Shown here piece by piece: positions 52,128 to 60,662 of a stretch of DNA of 64,000 bases. This DNA is from DASSFG01 sp035547915 (lineage in GTDB: Bacteria > Planctomycetota > Planctomycetia > Pirellulales > JAICIG01), in contig DASZTS010000087.1 in assembly GCA_035547915.1 (NCBI GenBank), positions 62,001 to 126,000 of the forward strand. Direction: 5' to 3'. Below the pieces are notes generated by a model. It was not told where the DNA came from and ran no database searches. It saw nothing but the letters and a program-made list of their open reading frames with translations. Both the position numbers and the translations under genes were made by a program. Within the stretch, counting starts at the first letter, position 1; the number at the start of each line of letters is the position of its first letter.

Positions 52128-53285
52128 ATGACTTTGCTTATTACTACGGTCAACACGTTGCGACACTACAGAAAAGCCGCCCCCGCCGACGGTGATCTGG
52201 CAGCGCGCCGAGCGGCTGCCGCGCGAATCGCACAACGTCGTGCGCGGAGGGCGATCTTTTCGGCGCTGGCCGCCTTCGCGGCATTACAGATAGGCATGTC
52301 GGTGATCATGGACCATTGGGTGCCGGTGTTGCACGACCCGGAATATGGGCGCAAACTCGCCCTGCTGCGCGGCCGCCAGGCCGAAGCCCCGAATCGCCCA
52401 CTGACGCTCGTACTGGGCAGTTCGCGTTCCGGCCTCGGGCTCGATCCTGAATCGTTTGCCGAAACGCCGACGGCCGCCGCCCGCGACGATCTGGTCTTCA
52501 ATTTCGCGATCACCGGCTGCGGCCCCATCCAGGAGTTCCAACTCCTCAAACGGCTACTGCGGCACGGCGTAAATCCGCGACGGGTGCTGATCGAGGTCCA
52601 CCCGCTGCTATACCACCAGGAGAACGGCATCGGCGAAGAGTGTTGGATCGAGCCGCGTCGCATGGATTGGCGCGATCTGATCCTCGTCGTCGATTACGTC
52701 TACAACCGCCGCCCGTTCGTCTGGCGCTGGTGTCGTTGCCATCTCGCCCCGTGGTACTCCAATCGGTTCCTGATCTTGAACCATTTCCTACCAACGTGGC
52801 TCGACCAGAAGGCGCACATGGACCCCTGGAGCGGGCTGACCGACTACGGCTGGCTCCCCTTGCGAAAAGACGCGGTGACGCCCGAAGAATTTCAAAAGGG
52901 CACCGACAACGCGAAGAGGGAATACTCGCCGATGTTCGATGCCTTCCGCGTCACCGAACCGGCCGACCGAGCGCTGCGGAACCTGCTCGCACTTTGCCGG
53001 CAGCAGCGCATCGAGACGGCCCTCTTCGTGATGCCCGAAGGGAGTCAATTCCGCGGTTGCTACACGGCCGCGGCCCGCCAGGCGATCAACGACTATCTGG
53101 CGGTCGTCAGCCGCCAATGCGAGGTGCCGGTGTACGACGCGACCGAGTGGTGCAACGACCAGGATTTCTGGGACAGCCACCATCTGCTCGTCGCCGGGGC
53201 AAAACGATTCTCTGAGCGATTCGCCCAGCAGGTGCTCGCCGATTTCATGGCTCGCGGCGGATCGCGGACGCCATCGCTCAGGTAG
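52128..53285 (+). CDS. SGNH/DltD-like partner of the MBOAT protein, copy 2
   Basis: A 385-residue paralogue of the previous gene: TLVLGSSRSGLGLDP (block I), VFNFAITGCGPIQEFQLLKRLL, VLIEVHPLLY, YDATEWCNDQDFWDSHHLLVAG (D-x-x-H). The two proteins align through most of their length, including the tryptophan-rich WRWCRCHLAPWYSNRF segment that corresponds to WRCRMTPWYVYRQ in copy 1. A longer basic N-terminus precedes its membrane segment (IFSALAAFAALQIGMSVIM). The stop codon lies inside a hairpin shared with the convergent DUF1634 gene. Confidence 0.78.
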   Translation: MTLLITTVNTLRHYRKAAPADGDLAARRAAAARIAQRRARRAIFSALAAFAALQIGMSVIMDHWVPVLHDPEYGRKLALLRGRQAEAPNRPLTLVLGSSRSGLGLDPESFAETPTAAARDDLVFNFAITGCGPIQEFQLLKRLLRHGVNPRRVLIEVHPLLYHQENGIGEECWIEPRRMDWRDLILVVDYVYNRRPFVWRWCRCHLAPWYSNRFLILNHFLPTWLDQKAHMDPWSGLTDYGWLPLRKDAVTPEEFQKGTDNAKREYSPMFDAFRVTEPADRALRNLLALCRQQRIETALFVMPEGSQFRGCYTAAARQAINDYLAVVSRQCEVPVYDATEWCNDQDFWDSHHLLVAGAKRFSERFAQQVLADFMARGGSRTPSLR

Positions 53286-53337
53286 GCCGACGACGTACCG
53301 AAAGGCGAGGCTTCCGTCGCCGAGACGGCGCCTACCT
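53280..53337. terminator. long hairpin between two converging genes
   Basis: AGGTAGGC (53280-53287) and GCCTACCT (53330-53337) form an 8-bp stem that includes the stop codon of the plus-strand gene and abuts the TGA of the minus-strand gene. Inner stems CGACG/CGTCG and GGCGA/TCGCC can stack inside. There is no T-run, so termination may rely on structure alone. Confidence 0.55.
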
Positions 53338-53681
53338 CACCCCACGCCGTGCAGAAGGCTGAAGACGAGCAGCGAAAGTACGGCTAGCGCGACGCTGGCG
53401 AAAAGCCAGTCGCGGCGAGCGGCCCAGCCGACCAAGAGCACGACGACGCGGACGATGGGCGTGATCATCAGCACGAGTAGGCCGAGCGTCGTCACGGCTG
53501 ATCCGCGAAACTGCAAGGCGTCGTGCACCAGCCGCCCCACCGGTTCGTGCGGTGATGCCGATTCCAGTCCCTGGGCGAGCATCGCGATCAGGCCCATGAG
53601 CAATAGGACCGCACTCACCCCCAGGCCGCCGAGGAGCGTCCAATGTACCCAGTGCTCCAACTCGCGATGATCGTCTTTCAT
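53337..53681 (-). CDS. DUF1634 membrane protein
   Basis: A 114-residue protein with three hydrophobic segments (LLGGLGVSAVLLLMGLIAML, FRGSAVTTLGLLVLMITPIVRVVVLLVGW, FASVALAVLSLLVFSLLHG). The family DUF1634 is regularly found with TauE/SafE-type anion exporters, which is the case here: its ATG at 53681 lies 2 bases after the TauE stop codon. The function is presumably accessory to that transporter. Confidence 0.8.
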   Translation of the reverse strand: MKDDHRELEHWVHWTLLGGLGVSAVLLLMGLIAMLAQGLESASPHEPVGRLVHDALQFRGSAVTTLGLLVLMITPIVRVVVLLVGWAARRDWLFASVALAVLSLLVFSLLHGVG

Positions 53682-53683
53682 GT

Positions 53684-54541
53684 TCAAGCGCCTCGGATCG
53701 ATCGGTAAAGCATTTGCGCGGCGACGGCCACCAGCAAGACGGCAAACAACCGTTGGATCGCACGACCGCCCAGGTATTGGTTGAGCACCGAACCCAATGC
53801 CGAGCCCCCCAATACGCCTAAGACGACCGCGGCCGTCAACGCTGGCCGCACCTCGCCACGTCCGTAGTAGAGGAAGGCACTGGCCACGGCGGTCACGCCG
53901 ATCATGAAATTTGAGGTGGCTGCCGCGGCCTTGACCGGCACGTGGCACAGCAGGTGTAAGGCGGGCACTTTGAAGACACCGCCGCCGATACCCAACAGTC
54001 CCGAAAGGTTGCCGGCGATAAATGATATGAGTAGGCCAAACGGCAGCCGCTCGACACGATAGCTGACCTGCTCGCGTAGTGCCGAATCGAAGTAGGCGGC
54101 GCCGAGACGGCCCAGCGAGATATCCGGCGCCACTGTCGTGGTCGGTGACGCTGCGTTTGAGGCATGCTCTGTACGTCCTCGCCACATCAAAAGGGCACAG
54201 GGTACGAGCACGGCCGCAAACAGCCCCTCTAGCGCCTGCGGCGAAAGGGTATGCGCCGTCAGACCACCCGCGATGGCGCCCAGGGCCGTGGCGATCTCGA
54301 GCGTCATCCCCAGCCGCATGTTCGCCGTACCGCGCTCGACGTTGGTGCTGGCCACCGCCGTCGAAGTGGCGATGACCGAGATGATGCTCGTCCCTACGGC
54401 CTCGTGCATCGGCAGGCCGAGGCCGATCACCAGCACCGGTATCAGAAATACGCCCCCTCCGATGCCGAGAATAGCGCCCAGCACGCCGGTGGCCGCGCCC
54501 GCGGCGACGAGCATCACCGCTCGCAGAGGAGTAAGGAGCAT
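53684..54541 (-). CDS. TauE/SafE-family sulfite/anion exporter
   Basis: A 285-residue integral membrane protein with about eight membrane segments. Two internally repeated family motifs are clear: LGAILGIGGGVFLIPVLVIGLGL (near residue 21) and NLSGLLGIGGGVFKVPALHLL (near 175). The family exports small organosulfur or sulfite anions; the substrate here is unknown. Its ATG overlaps the kinase TGA as TGATG at 54539-54543. Confidence 0.9.
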   Translation of the reverse strand: MLLTPLRAVMLVAAGAATGVLGAILGIGGGVFLIPVLVIGLGLPMHEAVGTSIISVIATSTAVASTNVERGTANMRLGMTLEIATALGAIAGGLTAHTLSPQALEGLFAAVLVPCALLMWRGRTEHASNAASPTTTVAPDISLGRLGAAYFDSALREQVSYRVERLPFGLLISFIAGNLSGLLGIGGGVFKVPALHLLCHVPVKAAAATSNFMIGVTAVASAFLYYGRGEVRPALTAAVVLGVLGGSALGSVLNQYLGGRAIQRLFAVLLVAVAAQMLYRSIRGA

Positions 54542-56004
54542 CAACCGAGGAAGGTTCGCAGGGCGAAATAGATCGCGATGAGCAGCAAACCGAGGCCGGT
54601 GCCGACTCCGATCAAGAGCCAGGGCGATTCCCAGCGATTCCCACCCGCACGCCCGCGAGGGGCCAGCGAATGCTCACCGTGAGTGTTTCTGATCTTGGTC
54701 GAACCGCTCGTCGCAGCGTCCAGCGTAGCAATCGGCGGCAAATCGGCTAGTAGCCAGTCGACCGGAGGTGACTCTACCCTGGGCGGCGCCGACGCGCGAG
54801 GCGGTTTGTTCTGCCTGGATTGCACGGAGGGAGATGCAATTCGGCCCTTCGGCAACGACGGCTTGGCAACACCCGATCGACGAGTCTCGGTCGATGGCGT
54901 TGGAACGTCATCGAGGGGCGCGAGCGTCAATTCCTCGTCACCGGTCGCCGGCTTCGCCTCCGGTGCCGGAGCGTGCAGCCACTCGCTGAGCGCCGACGAA
55001 ACCGCTTCCATGGTTTGATACCGGGCCGCCGGTGACTTGGCCATCATCCGTCGACAGATGCTCACGAGGCTCTCCGGAACATCGGGCCGCTCCAATCGGA
55101 TGTCGGCCGGTTCGCGCACCTGATGCGACATCAGCCGTTGGCCCAACGAGCCGTCGCCGAACGGCGGATGGCCCACCAAGGCGAAGTAGAGCGTGCAACC
55201 AAGACTGTAGATGTCGGCCCGCCCATCGACGATATGGCTGTCGAGCGCCTGCTCGGGCGCCAGGTAATCGACCGTGCCGAGCACCTTGTCGTCGAACTCG
55301 CTCGTGATCGCGCTGTCGATGTCGTTCTTCACGCTCGCCAACCCGAGGTCGAGCACTTTGAGCACGCCGCGGCCGTCGACGATAAGATTGGCAGGCTTCA
55401 TGTCGCGGTGGACCAACCCGAGCCCGTGAGCGGAGGCCAGACCGTCGGCCGCCTGCCGTATGTAATCCGCGGCCTTGGCTGCCGGCAGCGGGCCTTCCTT
55501 CTCGACGAGCGTCTTCAGATCCCGCCCCTGCACATACTCCATCACCAGGTAGTGCACGTCGCCTTCCTGGTCGACGTCGAATGCCCGCACGATATGCGGG
55601 TGATCGAGCGAAGCGACGGCCCGCGCCTCGCGATGAAATCGGCGCACGCGCGAATGATCTTCGGCCTGGTTCGTCGGCAAGACCTTGATGGCGACGCGGC
55701 GGCGCATCACCTGATGTTCGGCCAGATAGACGCTGCTCATACCGCCGCTGCCCAGGTGGTCGAGCAGTTTGTATTTGCCCAGGAAGAATCCGCGGTAACG
55801 GCCCTCCAGCAACTGTTCGCTCTGCCATCCGGTCAACAACCCGCGGCCCGTCAGATGCGAGCTGACCACCTGCGTGTCGTGTAAAGCGGCGGAGCCTGTT
55901 TCATGCTCGAGGGCGGTGAGCACTTCATCCAGACGGGCGCGGTCCACCAACCCGCTCTTTTCCACGGTATCTAAGAAATGGGTCACCGAGGTCTGGGGCG
56001 CCAT
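54541..56004 (-). CDS. serine/threonine protein kinase (Pkn-type)
   Basis: A 487-residue kinase. Residues 1-68 form a helical N-terminal region, then a kinase domain at about 78-345: LGSGGMSSVYLAEH (glycine loop), AIKVLP (Lys107), HRDMKPANL (catalytic loop), DLGLASV in place of DFG, and YLAPEQA for APE. A Pro/Ser-rich linker and a C-terminal membrane segment (SPWLLIGVGTGLGLLLIAIYFALRTFL) follow, so the kinase is tail-anchored facing the cytoplasm. DLG is common in planctomycete kinases. It is the first gene of a kinase-TauE-DUF1634 unit. Confidence 0.93.
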   Translation of the reverse strand: MAPQTSVTHFLDTVEKSGLVDRARLDEVLTALEHETGSAALHDTQVVSSHLTGRGLLTGWQSEQLLEGRYRGFFLGKYKLLDHLGSGGMSSVYLAEHQVMRRRVAIKVLPTNQAEDHSRVRRFHREARAVASLDHPHIVRAFDVDQEGDVHYLVMEYVQGRDLKTLVEKEGPLPAAKAADYIRQAADGLASAHGLGLVHRDMKPANLIVDGRGVLKVLDLGLASVKNDIDSAITSEFDDKVLGTVDYLAPEQALDSHIVDGRADIYSLGCTLYFALVGHPPFGDGSLGQRLMSHQVREPADIRLERPDVPESLVSICRRMMAKSPAARYQTMEAVSSALSEWLHAPAPEAKPATGDEELTLAPLDDVPTPSTETRRSGVAKPSLPKGRIASPSVQSRQNKPPRASAPPRVESPPVDWLLADLPPIATLDAATSGSTKIRNTHGEHSLAPRGRAGGNRWESPWLLIGVGTGLGLLLIAIYFALRTFLG

Positions 56005-56176
56005 AAACACTCGCGGCTTGCATTCGGCGTGCCAGAGAATACCGCACGTCGCAACTGACTGTAGCGAAAGGCATTGGAGCGAATCACCGCGTGCCGATGG
56101 ACCGGTAGTGGGGCGCACGGGAAGCCAATTTGGCTTCTTAGGGAGCCGACGCCTGACCAAACCCGACGACTCGAAC

Positions 56177-57016
56177 TCAGCCGCCGACCTCGGCCCGAAA
56201 ACGAGCAAACTCGTCGGCCTGCCGGCGCAACTCGGAAGCGAGTTCCTCGACTTGCCGTCTCACGGCGGCCAACTCGGACCGCAGGTCGGCCAGTGCCTCG
56301 GCGGAGCCTGTCGATGTGTGGACGGCGGCCGGCGGTCGCGCCGTTTGCGGCCGCGCCACAGGCTCGGTCACGTCGGCCGACGAAGATGCCAGCCCCGCCG
56401 GCCCCTCTCCCAGTTCCGACCCCATCGCGGCGGAACCGGCCGCTTCGCGCCGCACCTTGTCCATCTCTTGCGGCTGGTAGAGCGCGTGCGAGACGACCTG
56501 GCCACGCCCCTCGGGGCTGAGGGTGATGACGAGCCGCTTGGCTTTGAGCGAATCGATGACCGGTCTTAACGCCGCCAAGTCGGCGATCGGTTCCATGCGT
56601 GCCGCCCGGCCACGCAATTCACCCACCGTCTGGGCGCCGCGCAACAAGAGCTCGGTCATCACGGCCATCTCTACCTTGTCGACTCCCAACCAGTCGTACA
56701 GGTAATGGCGGTACTTGGGCACGCGCCCGCCTCCCTGCACTTCGGCCACGGCACCCAAGGCCCGCAGCCGTTCCAGCGACGCCTCGACATCGTCGGGCTG
56801 CAACTGCATGAGCGGATGGCGGTTGTTCTTCTGATTGGCGCCGGTGCAGATGGCGTTCGAAGACATCGGGTAGGCGTCGGGCGTCGTTTTGGCCTTCTCC
56901 GCCAAGACGCCCAACACGCGTCGATCGATCGCCGTCACCGGCTGCCAGCGCGGCGCGGGCCTGTGCGGGGGCGTTGCCGATGGAGTTGTCGTCGAGTGTG
57001 GATCACCGGTTGACAT
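56177..57016 (-). CDS. DUF480/YceH-family protein
   Basis: A 279-residue protein of the YceH family: RRVLGVLAEKAKTTPDAYPMSSNAICTGANQKNNRHP near residue 30, LRALGAVAEVQGGGRVPKYRHYLYDWLG, LRGAQTVGELRGRAARM. The two regions form winged-helix-type folds. A C-terminal coiled coil of about 50 residues (LADLRSELAAVRRQVEELASELRRQ) is an addition beyond the E. coli form. The biochemical function is not known. Confidence 0.88.
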   Translation of the reverse strand: MSTGDPHSTTTPSATPPHRPAPRWQPVTAIDRRVLGVLAEKAKTTPDAYPMSSNAICTGANQKNNRHPLMQLQPDDVEASLERLRALGAVAEVQGGGRVPKYRHYLYDWLGVDKVEMAVMTELLLRGAQTVGELRGRAARMEPIADLAALRPVIDSLKAKRLVITLSPEGRGQVVSHALYQPQEMDKVRREAAGSAAMGSELGEGPAGLASSSADVTEPVARPQTARPPAAVHTSTGSAEALADLRSELAAVRRQVEELASELRRQADEFARFRAEVGG

Positions 57017-57121
57017 ATCGCTTCGTCGGGGCGTTAGGACGTGCGGCCGTTCATGCGGCCGGCCATTATACCGCCGACCTCGTCAGTCGCCGATGCGGGT
57101 ATCGAGATAGTCCACGATCGT

Positions 57122-57607
57122 TCACGTCAGCTCGCAGACGGCCGATTGGCCTTCGCATTCGTCGACTTCGATGAGTAGACGCCGCGGAGCGGCCAGCCGG
57201 CGCGAGGCGAGCTCCGACAACAGCCGGCGGCCGATGTGACGTGCGAGCAGTTCGGCCGTCGTATTCGGTACCGGCAGCAAGACGCAGTCGCCGCGCGGAA
57301 AGACCCACCGGCGCTCTTCAAAAACGGCTGTGACGGCGGTCTCGTCGGCGGTGACCTGGATGAGTGGATGCTCGGTCGGCAACAGGACGTGATGGTCGAG
57401 CTCCAGCACAATGTCCCGCAGCGCGTCGCGCAAGGCGATGAAGTCGATCACGTACTGGTTCTCGTCGAGCGGACCGAAAACCTCGGCCGTCACGCGGTAG
57501 TTGTGCCCGTGCAACCGTTCGCAGACATTTCCGTCGAAGGTGATAAAGTGCGCAGCGGAAAAGACCAGATAATCCTTCGTCAGCCGCACTCGATACGTTT
57601 CAGGCAT
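57122..57607 (-). CDS. 6-pyruvoyl-tetrahydropterin synthase/QueD-family protein
   Basis: A 161-residue T-fold enzyme. The zinc histidines are in SAAHFI and ERLHGHNY, a cysteine precedes (GNVCERLHGHNY), the ELDHHVLLP catalytic segment and NTTAELLARHI follow, and the pterin-anchoring glutamate is in EVDECEGQSA. The family includes QueD (queuosine) and PTPS-type enzymes of pterin synthesis. It lies 51 bases downstream of the CitG-like gene in the same direction; no queC, queE or queF is present, which makes a pterin role at least as likely as queuosine. Confidence 0.88.
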   Translation of the reverse strand: MPETYRVRLTKDYLVFSAAHFITFDGNVCERLHGHNYRVTAEVFGPLDENQYVIDFIALRDALRDIVLELDHHVLLPTEHPLIQVTADETAVTAVFEERRWVFPRGDCVLLPVPNTTAELLARHIGRRLLSELASRRLAAPRRLLIEVDECEGQSAVCELT

Positions 57608-57658
57608 GTCGGGATCGTTGTATGGCCGGGATAGGGCGGTCCGTGAGCGGCCTCGCCA

Positions 57659-58516
57659 TCAGTAAAACTTGACCGGTAATTCAATTATGCCGGTTCGCAG
57701 CGCGGCGAACAGCCCGGCGCAGACGAAGTCGGCGGTCGTACCCGGATTGCGGCGGTGACCGTCGCAGCGGAGCCAGAAATCGAAGTCGGCCAAGGCCCGC
57801 TCATAGGGCTCGTCCCCCGGATTACCGGCCTCGAGCGTGGCGGCCGCCATCGTCGAGGATTGCCGCGCGATCGTTGGGCCGCATTTGCGAGCGATCAGGC
57901 TGTCGGGGAAATCGGCCATCAGCCGCAGTTGGGCACGCACGATCGTCTGGCCGAGGGGCCATCTTTCCGCGAGCCCGTGCCGAATGGCCGGAAGAACCAC
58001 GTCGAAAAGCTCAGTGAAGTCGTTTACATACTGCCGGGCGACCAGATCGCGATCGGCCGCCAGCCGCATGGCGTAAAGCAGATCGTCCGGCGGAGGGCCG
58101 GACACGTCGGCTTCGTCGACTTGGCCGAGCCCGCCGGGCGTCGCCAACCGGATGGCCTCGTAGACCAGCCGGGTGTCATCGGCCCGCGACGAGCGCAATA
58201 CATCGGCGACGCCGGCGCGCAAGTCGCCACCCGCCATCGCCAGCGGCGCCATCAGCAGTACTGCGCCGAGGTTGGTGTTGGTGCCCACAGCGTCGCGCGT
58301 GCGTCGTACCGCATCGACCACGACCTGGCCGAGAGGGGCACCGGTCGCGGCGGCGTCGAAGGCCGGCGCGACGGCCACCGCACTCATAGCAAAATCGACG
58401 AAGGTCAGGTCCTCGAAATCGGCCGCCCGGTGGACATTTCCCGGCTTGCTGGCGGCGACTTCCCACAAAAAGGCAAGTCCGGCGAGTTGGCCGACGGTGA
58501 GATAAGAGACAGGCAT
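57659..58516 (-). CDS. CitG-like protein (triphosphoribosyl-dephospho-CoA synthase family)
   Basis: A 285-residue helical protein of the CitG/MdcB fold: EVAASKPGNVHR near residue 22, TNTNLGAVLLMAPLA near 80, ATPGGLGQVDEADV, and the terminal HRRNPGTTADFVCAGLFAAL. True CitG acts with citrate lyase, which is absent here. A divergent CitG-like group accompanies tetrahydromethanopterin C1 genes in methylotrophs and planctomycetes, as I recall it under the provisional name orf19; this protein and the adjacent PTPS-family gene fit that setting. ATG 58516 was taken; a TTG at 58525 is possible. Confidence 0.75.
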   Translation of the reverse strand: MPVSYLTVGQLAGLAFLWEVAASKPGNVHRAADFEDLTFVDFAMSAVAVAPAFDAAATGAPLGQVVVDAVRRTRDAVGTNTNLGAVLLMAPLAMAGGDLRAGVADVLRSSRADDTRLVYEAIRLATPGGLGQVDEADVSGPPPDDLLYAMRLAADRDLVARQYVNDFTELFDVVLPAIRHGLAERWPLGQTIVRAQLRLMADFPDSLIARKCGPTIARQSSTMAAATLEAGNPGDEPYERALADFDFWLRCDGHRRNPGTTADFVCAGLFAALRTGIIELPVKFY

Positions 58517-58658
58517 GACGTCCAAAGTCTAAAGTCCAAACTCCGAAGTCAAGGGACAGCAGCGTTTCCTCGCCAAGACAATGGGTTTACACTGGTGGCA
58601 GGAGTGAGGGCGGCATTACGCCTGCCTGCGGGATTTACACCACGAATACCAGTCGAAG

Positions 58659-60653
58659 ATGCTTAGATTGCGAGTCGCAGTGGTCGCCCTGCTGTTGTTG
58701 GGCTGCCTTGTCGGTCCAGGCATCACTCGCGCCGACGATTACGACCGCAGCCATTGGGCCTTTCAGGCCCGCGGCACCTCCCCGCCGCCGACCTTATCCG
58801 AGCCCGCCGACCAGGCTTGGCTGCATAACGAGATCGACGCTTTCGTGCTGGCGCGACTCAAGCTCGCAGGCCTGCCCCCGGCCTTTGAAGCCGATCGCCG
58901 CACGCTCATCCGCCGGCTCTATTTCGACCTGATCGGGCTACCGCCCACACCCGCCGAAATCGAAGCGTATGTCGGGGATCCCTCGCCATCGGCCTACGAG
59001 ACGCTCGTCGACCGGCTGCTCGCCAGCCCGCACTACGGCGAACGTTGGGGCCGGCATTGGCTCGACGTGGTCCGCTACGCGGAAACCGAAGGGTTTGAAT
59101 ACGACCGCTATCTGTCCGGAGCTTGGCGTTACCGCGACTGGGTGATCGAGTCGCTCAACGCCGACAAACCCTACGATCGCTTCGTCCGCGAACAGCTCGC
59201 GGGCGACGAAATGACGCCGGCCGATCCCGCACTGCTCGTGGCGGCCGGCTTTCTTCGGCTGGGGCCGGTGCGGCGCAATGCGGGCAACCAGGAGGTCGCC
59301 GGCAGCCGCAACGAAGTGCTCACCGAGATGACCAACGCGGTCGGATCGGTGTTTCTCGGCCTGACGGTCGGTTGTGCCCGTTGCCACGATCACATGTTCG
59401 ATCCGGTGCTACAGTCAGACTACTACCGTCTCGAAGCCTTCTTGGCCGCCACGCACGAGCACGACGTACCGCTCGCCAGCGACAACGAGCAGGCAGCCTG
59501 GCGAGAGCGCACCGAAGCGGTGAAGGCCGACATCCAGCGGGTCACGCGCGAGTTGGAGAAACTGAAGCAAAACTCGTCCGGCGACCGCTCCGATCTCCAA
59601 GCCCAGTTGGTGCGACTCGAGGCGCAGCTTCCGCCGCCGTTGGACGCGATCTGCTCGGTGGCCGACGACGCGGCGAAGCGAACAGCCATCCATGTGCTCG
59701 AGCGCGGCAACTGGGACAAACCGGGTCGACCGGTGGGGCCGCGCGTGCCGGGTGTGTTTCTGCCAGAAGGCGCGCCAGAGCTGTCACCGAACCTCCCCAA
59801 CCCGCGCACGTCTCTGGCGGATTGGCTGCTCGAACCGAACCACCCGCTCGCCGCGCGGGTCATCGTCAATCGGGTCTGGCAATATCACTTCGGGCACGGC
59901 ATCGTCGCCACGCCGAACGATTTCGGAGTCAATGGCGACTCTCCCAGTCACCCCGAATTGCTGGACTGGTTGGCAACCCGGTTCATTGCGGACGGTTGGC
60001 GGCTGAAGGAATTGCACCGTCTGATCGTGACGAGTGCCACCTATCGCCAAGCGTCGCGCTCGGCGAACACCGCTCAGGGTATGCAAACAGACCCGGCCGA
60101 TCGACTGTTGTGGCATTTTCCACGCCGTCGCCTCGAGGCCGAAGAGATTCGCGACGCGATGCTCTCGGCCGCGGGTAGGTTGAATCTCAGGGCGGGTGGC
60201 CCGAGCGTGGTCGTACCCGTCGAGTCAGACTTGGTAGAGTTGCTTTACAAGCCGTCACAATGGCAAGTGACGGCGGAACGCGGTGAGCACGACCGGCGGA
60301 GCGTCTACTTGATCGCCAAGCGCAACCTACGGTTGCCGTTCATGGAGGTCTTCGATCAGCCCGACTTGCAGATCAGTTGTGCCTGCCGCGAAGCGAGCAC
60401 GCATGCGCCGCAGGCCCTGGAACTGCTCAACGGCAAGCTCTCGAATGAATTGGCCGACGCCTTGGCCGACCGCCTGGCTCGCGAAGCACCGGGTAACGCG
60501 CGCGACCAGATCGATCTCGCCTATCGACTAGTCGCGGGCAGGCCGCCCAACGATGGCGAAGCGGCGCTCGCGGCCGAGTTTCTCGCCCACCAGCCATTGC
60601 GTGAGTTTGCGCTGGCGATGTTCAACGTCAACGCATTTTTGTACGTGGAGTAG
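58659..60653 (+). CDS. DUF1549/DUF1553 secreted protein
   Basis: A 664-residue exported protein with signal peptide (VAVVALLLLGCLVGPGITRA). The DUF1549 region at about 45-250 has FVLARLKLAGLPPAFEADRRTLIRRLYFDLIGLPPTP and GERWGRHWLDVVRYAET, followed by GCARCHDHMFDP. A DUF1553 region at about 370-640 has NHPLAARVIVNRVWQYHFGHGIVATPNDFG and HPELLDWLATRF. It lacks the N-terminal PSCyt1 cytochrome domain of longer members. The family is a planctomycete hallmark, thought to act in the periplasm, with unknown biochemistry. The DUF1501 gene follows 9 bases downstream. Confidence 0.93.
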   Translation: MLRLRVAVVALLLLGCLVGPGITRADDYDRSHWAFQARGTSPPPTLSEPADQAWLHNEIDAFVLARLKLAGLPPAFEADRRTLIRRLYFDLIGLPPTPAEIEAYVGDPSPSAYETLVDRLLASPHYGERWGRHWLDVVRYAETEGFEYDRYLSGAWRYRDWVIESLNADKPYDRFVREQLAGDEMTPADPALLVAAGFLRLGPVRRNAGNQEVAGSRNEVLTEMTNAVGSVFLGLTVGCARCHDHMFDPVLQSDYYRLEAFLAATHEHDVPLASDNEQAAWRERTEAVKADIQRVTRELEKLKQNSSGDRSDLQAQLVRLEAQLPPPLDAICSVADDAAKRTAIHVLERGNWDKPGRPVGPRVPGVFLPEGAPELSPNLPNPRTSLADWLLEPNHPLAARVIVNRVWQYHFGHGIVATPNDFGVNGDSPSHPELLDWLATRFIADGWRLKELHRLIVTSATYRQASRSANTAQGMQTDPADRLLWHFPRRRLEAEEIRDAMLSAAGRLNLRAGGPSVVVPVESDLVELLYKPSQWQVTAERGEHDRRSVYLIAKRNLRLPFMEVFDQPDLQISCACREASTHAPQALELLNGKLSNELADALADRLAREAPGNARDQIDLAYRLVAGRPPNDGEAALAAEFLAHQPLREFALAMFNVNAFLYVE

Positions 60654-60662
60654 TGCCGCCAG

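Noticed and set aside
57659..58516. Citrate-lyase cofactor synthesis by the CitG-like protein
   Set aside because: No citC, citD, citE or citF genes are present; the neighbour is a pterin-family enzyme.
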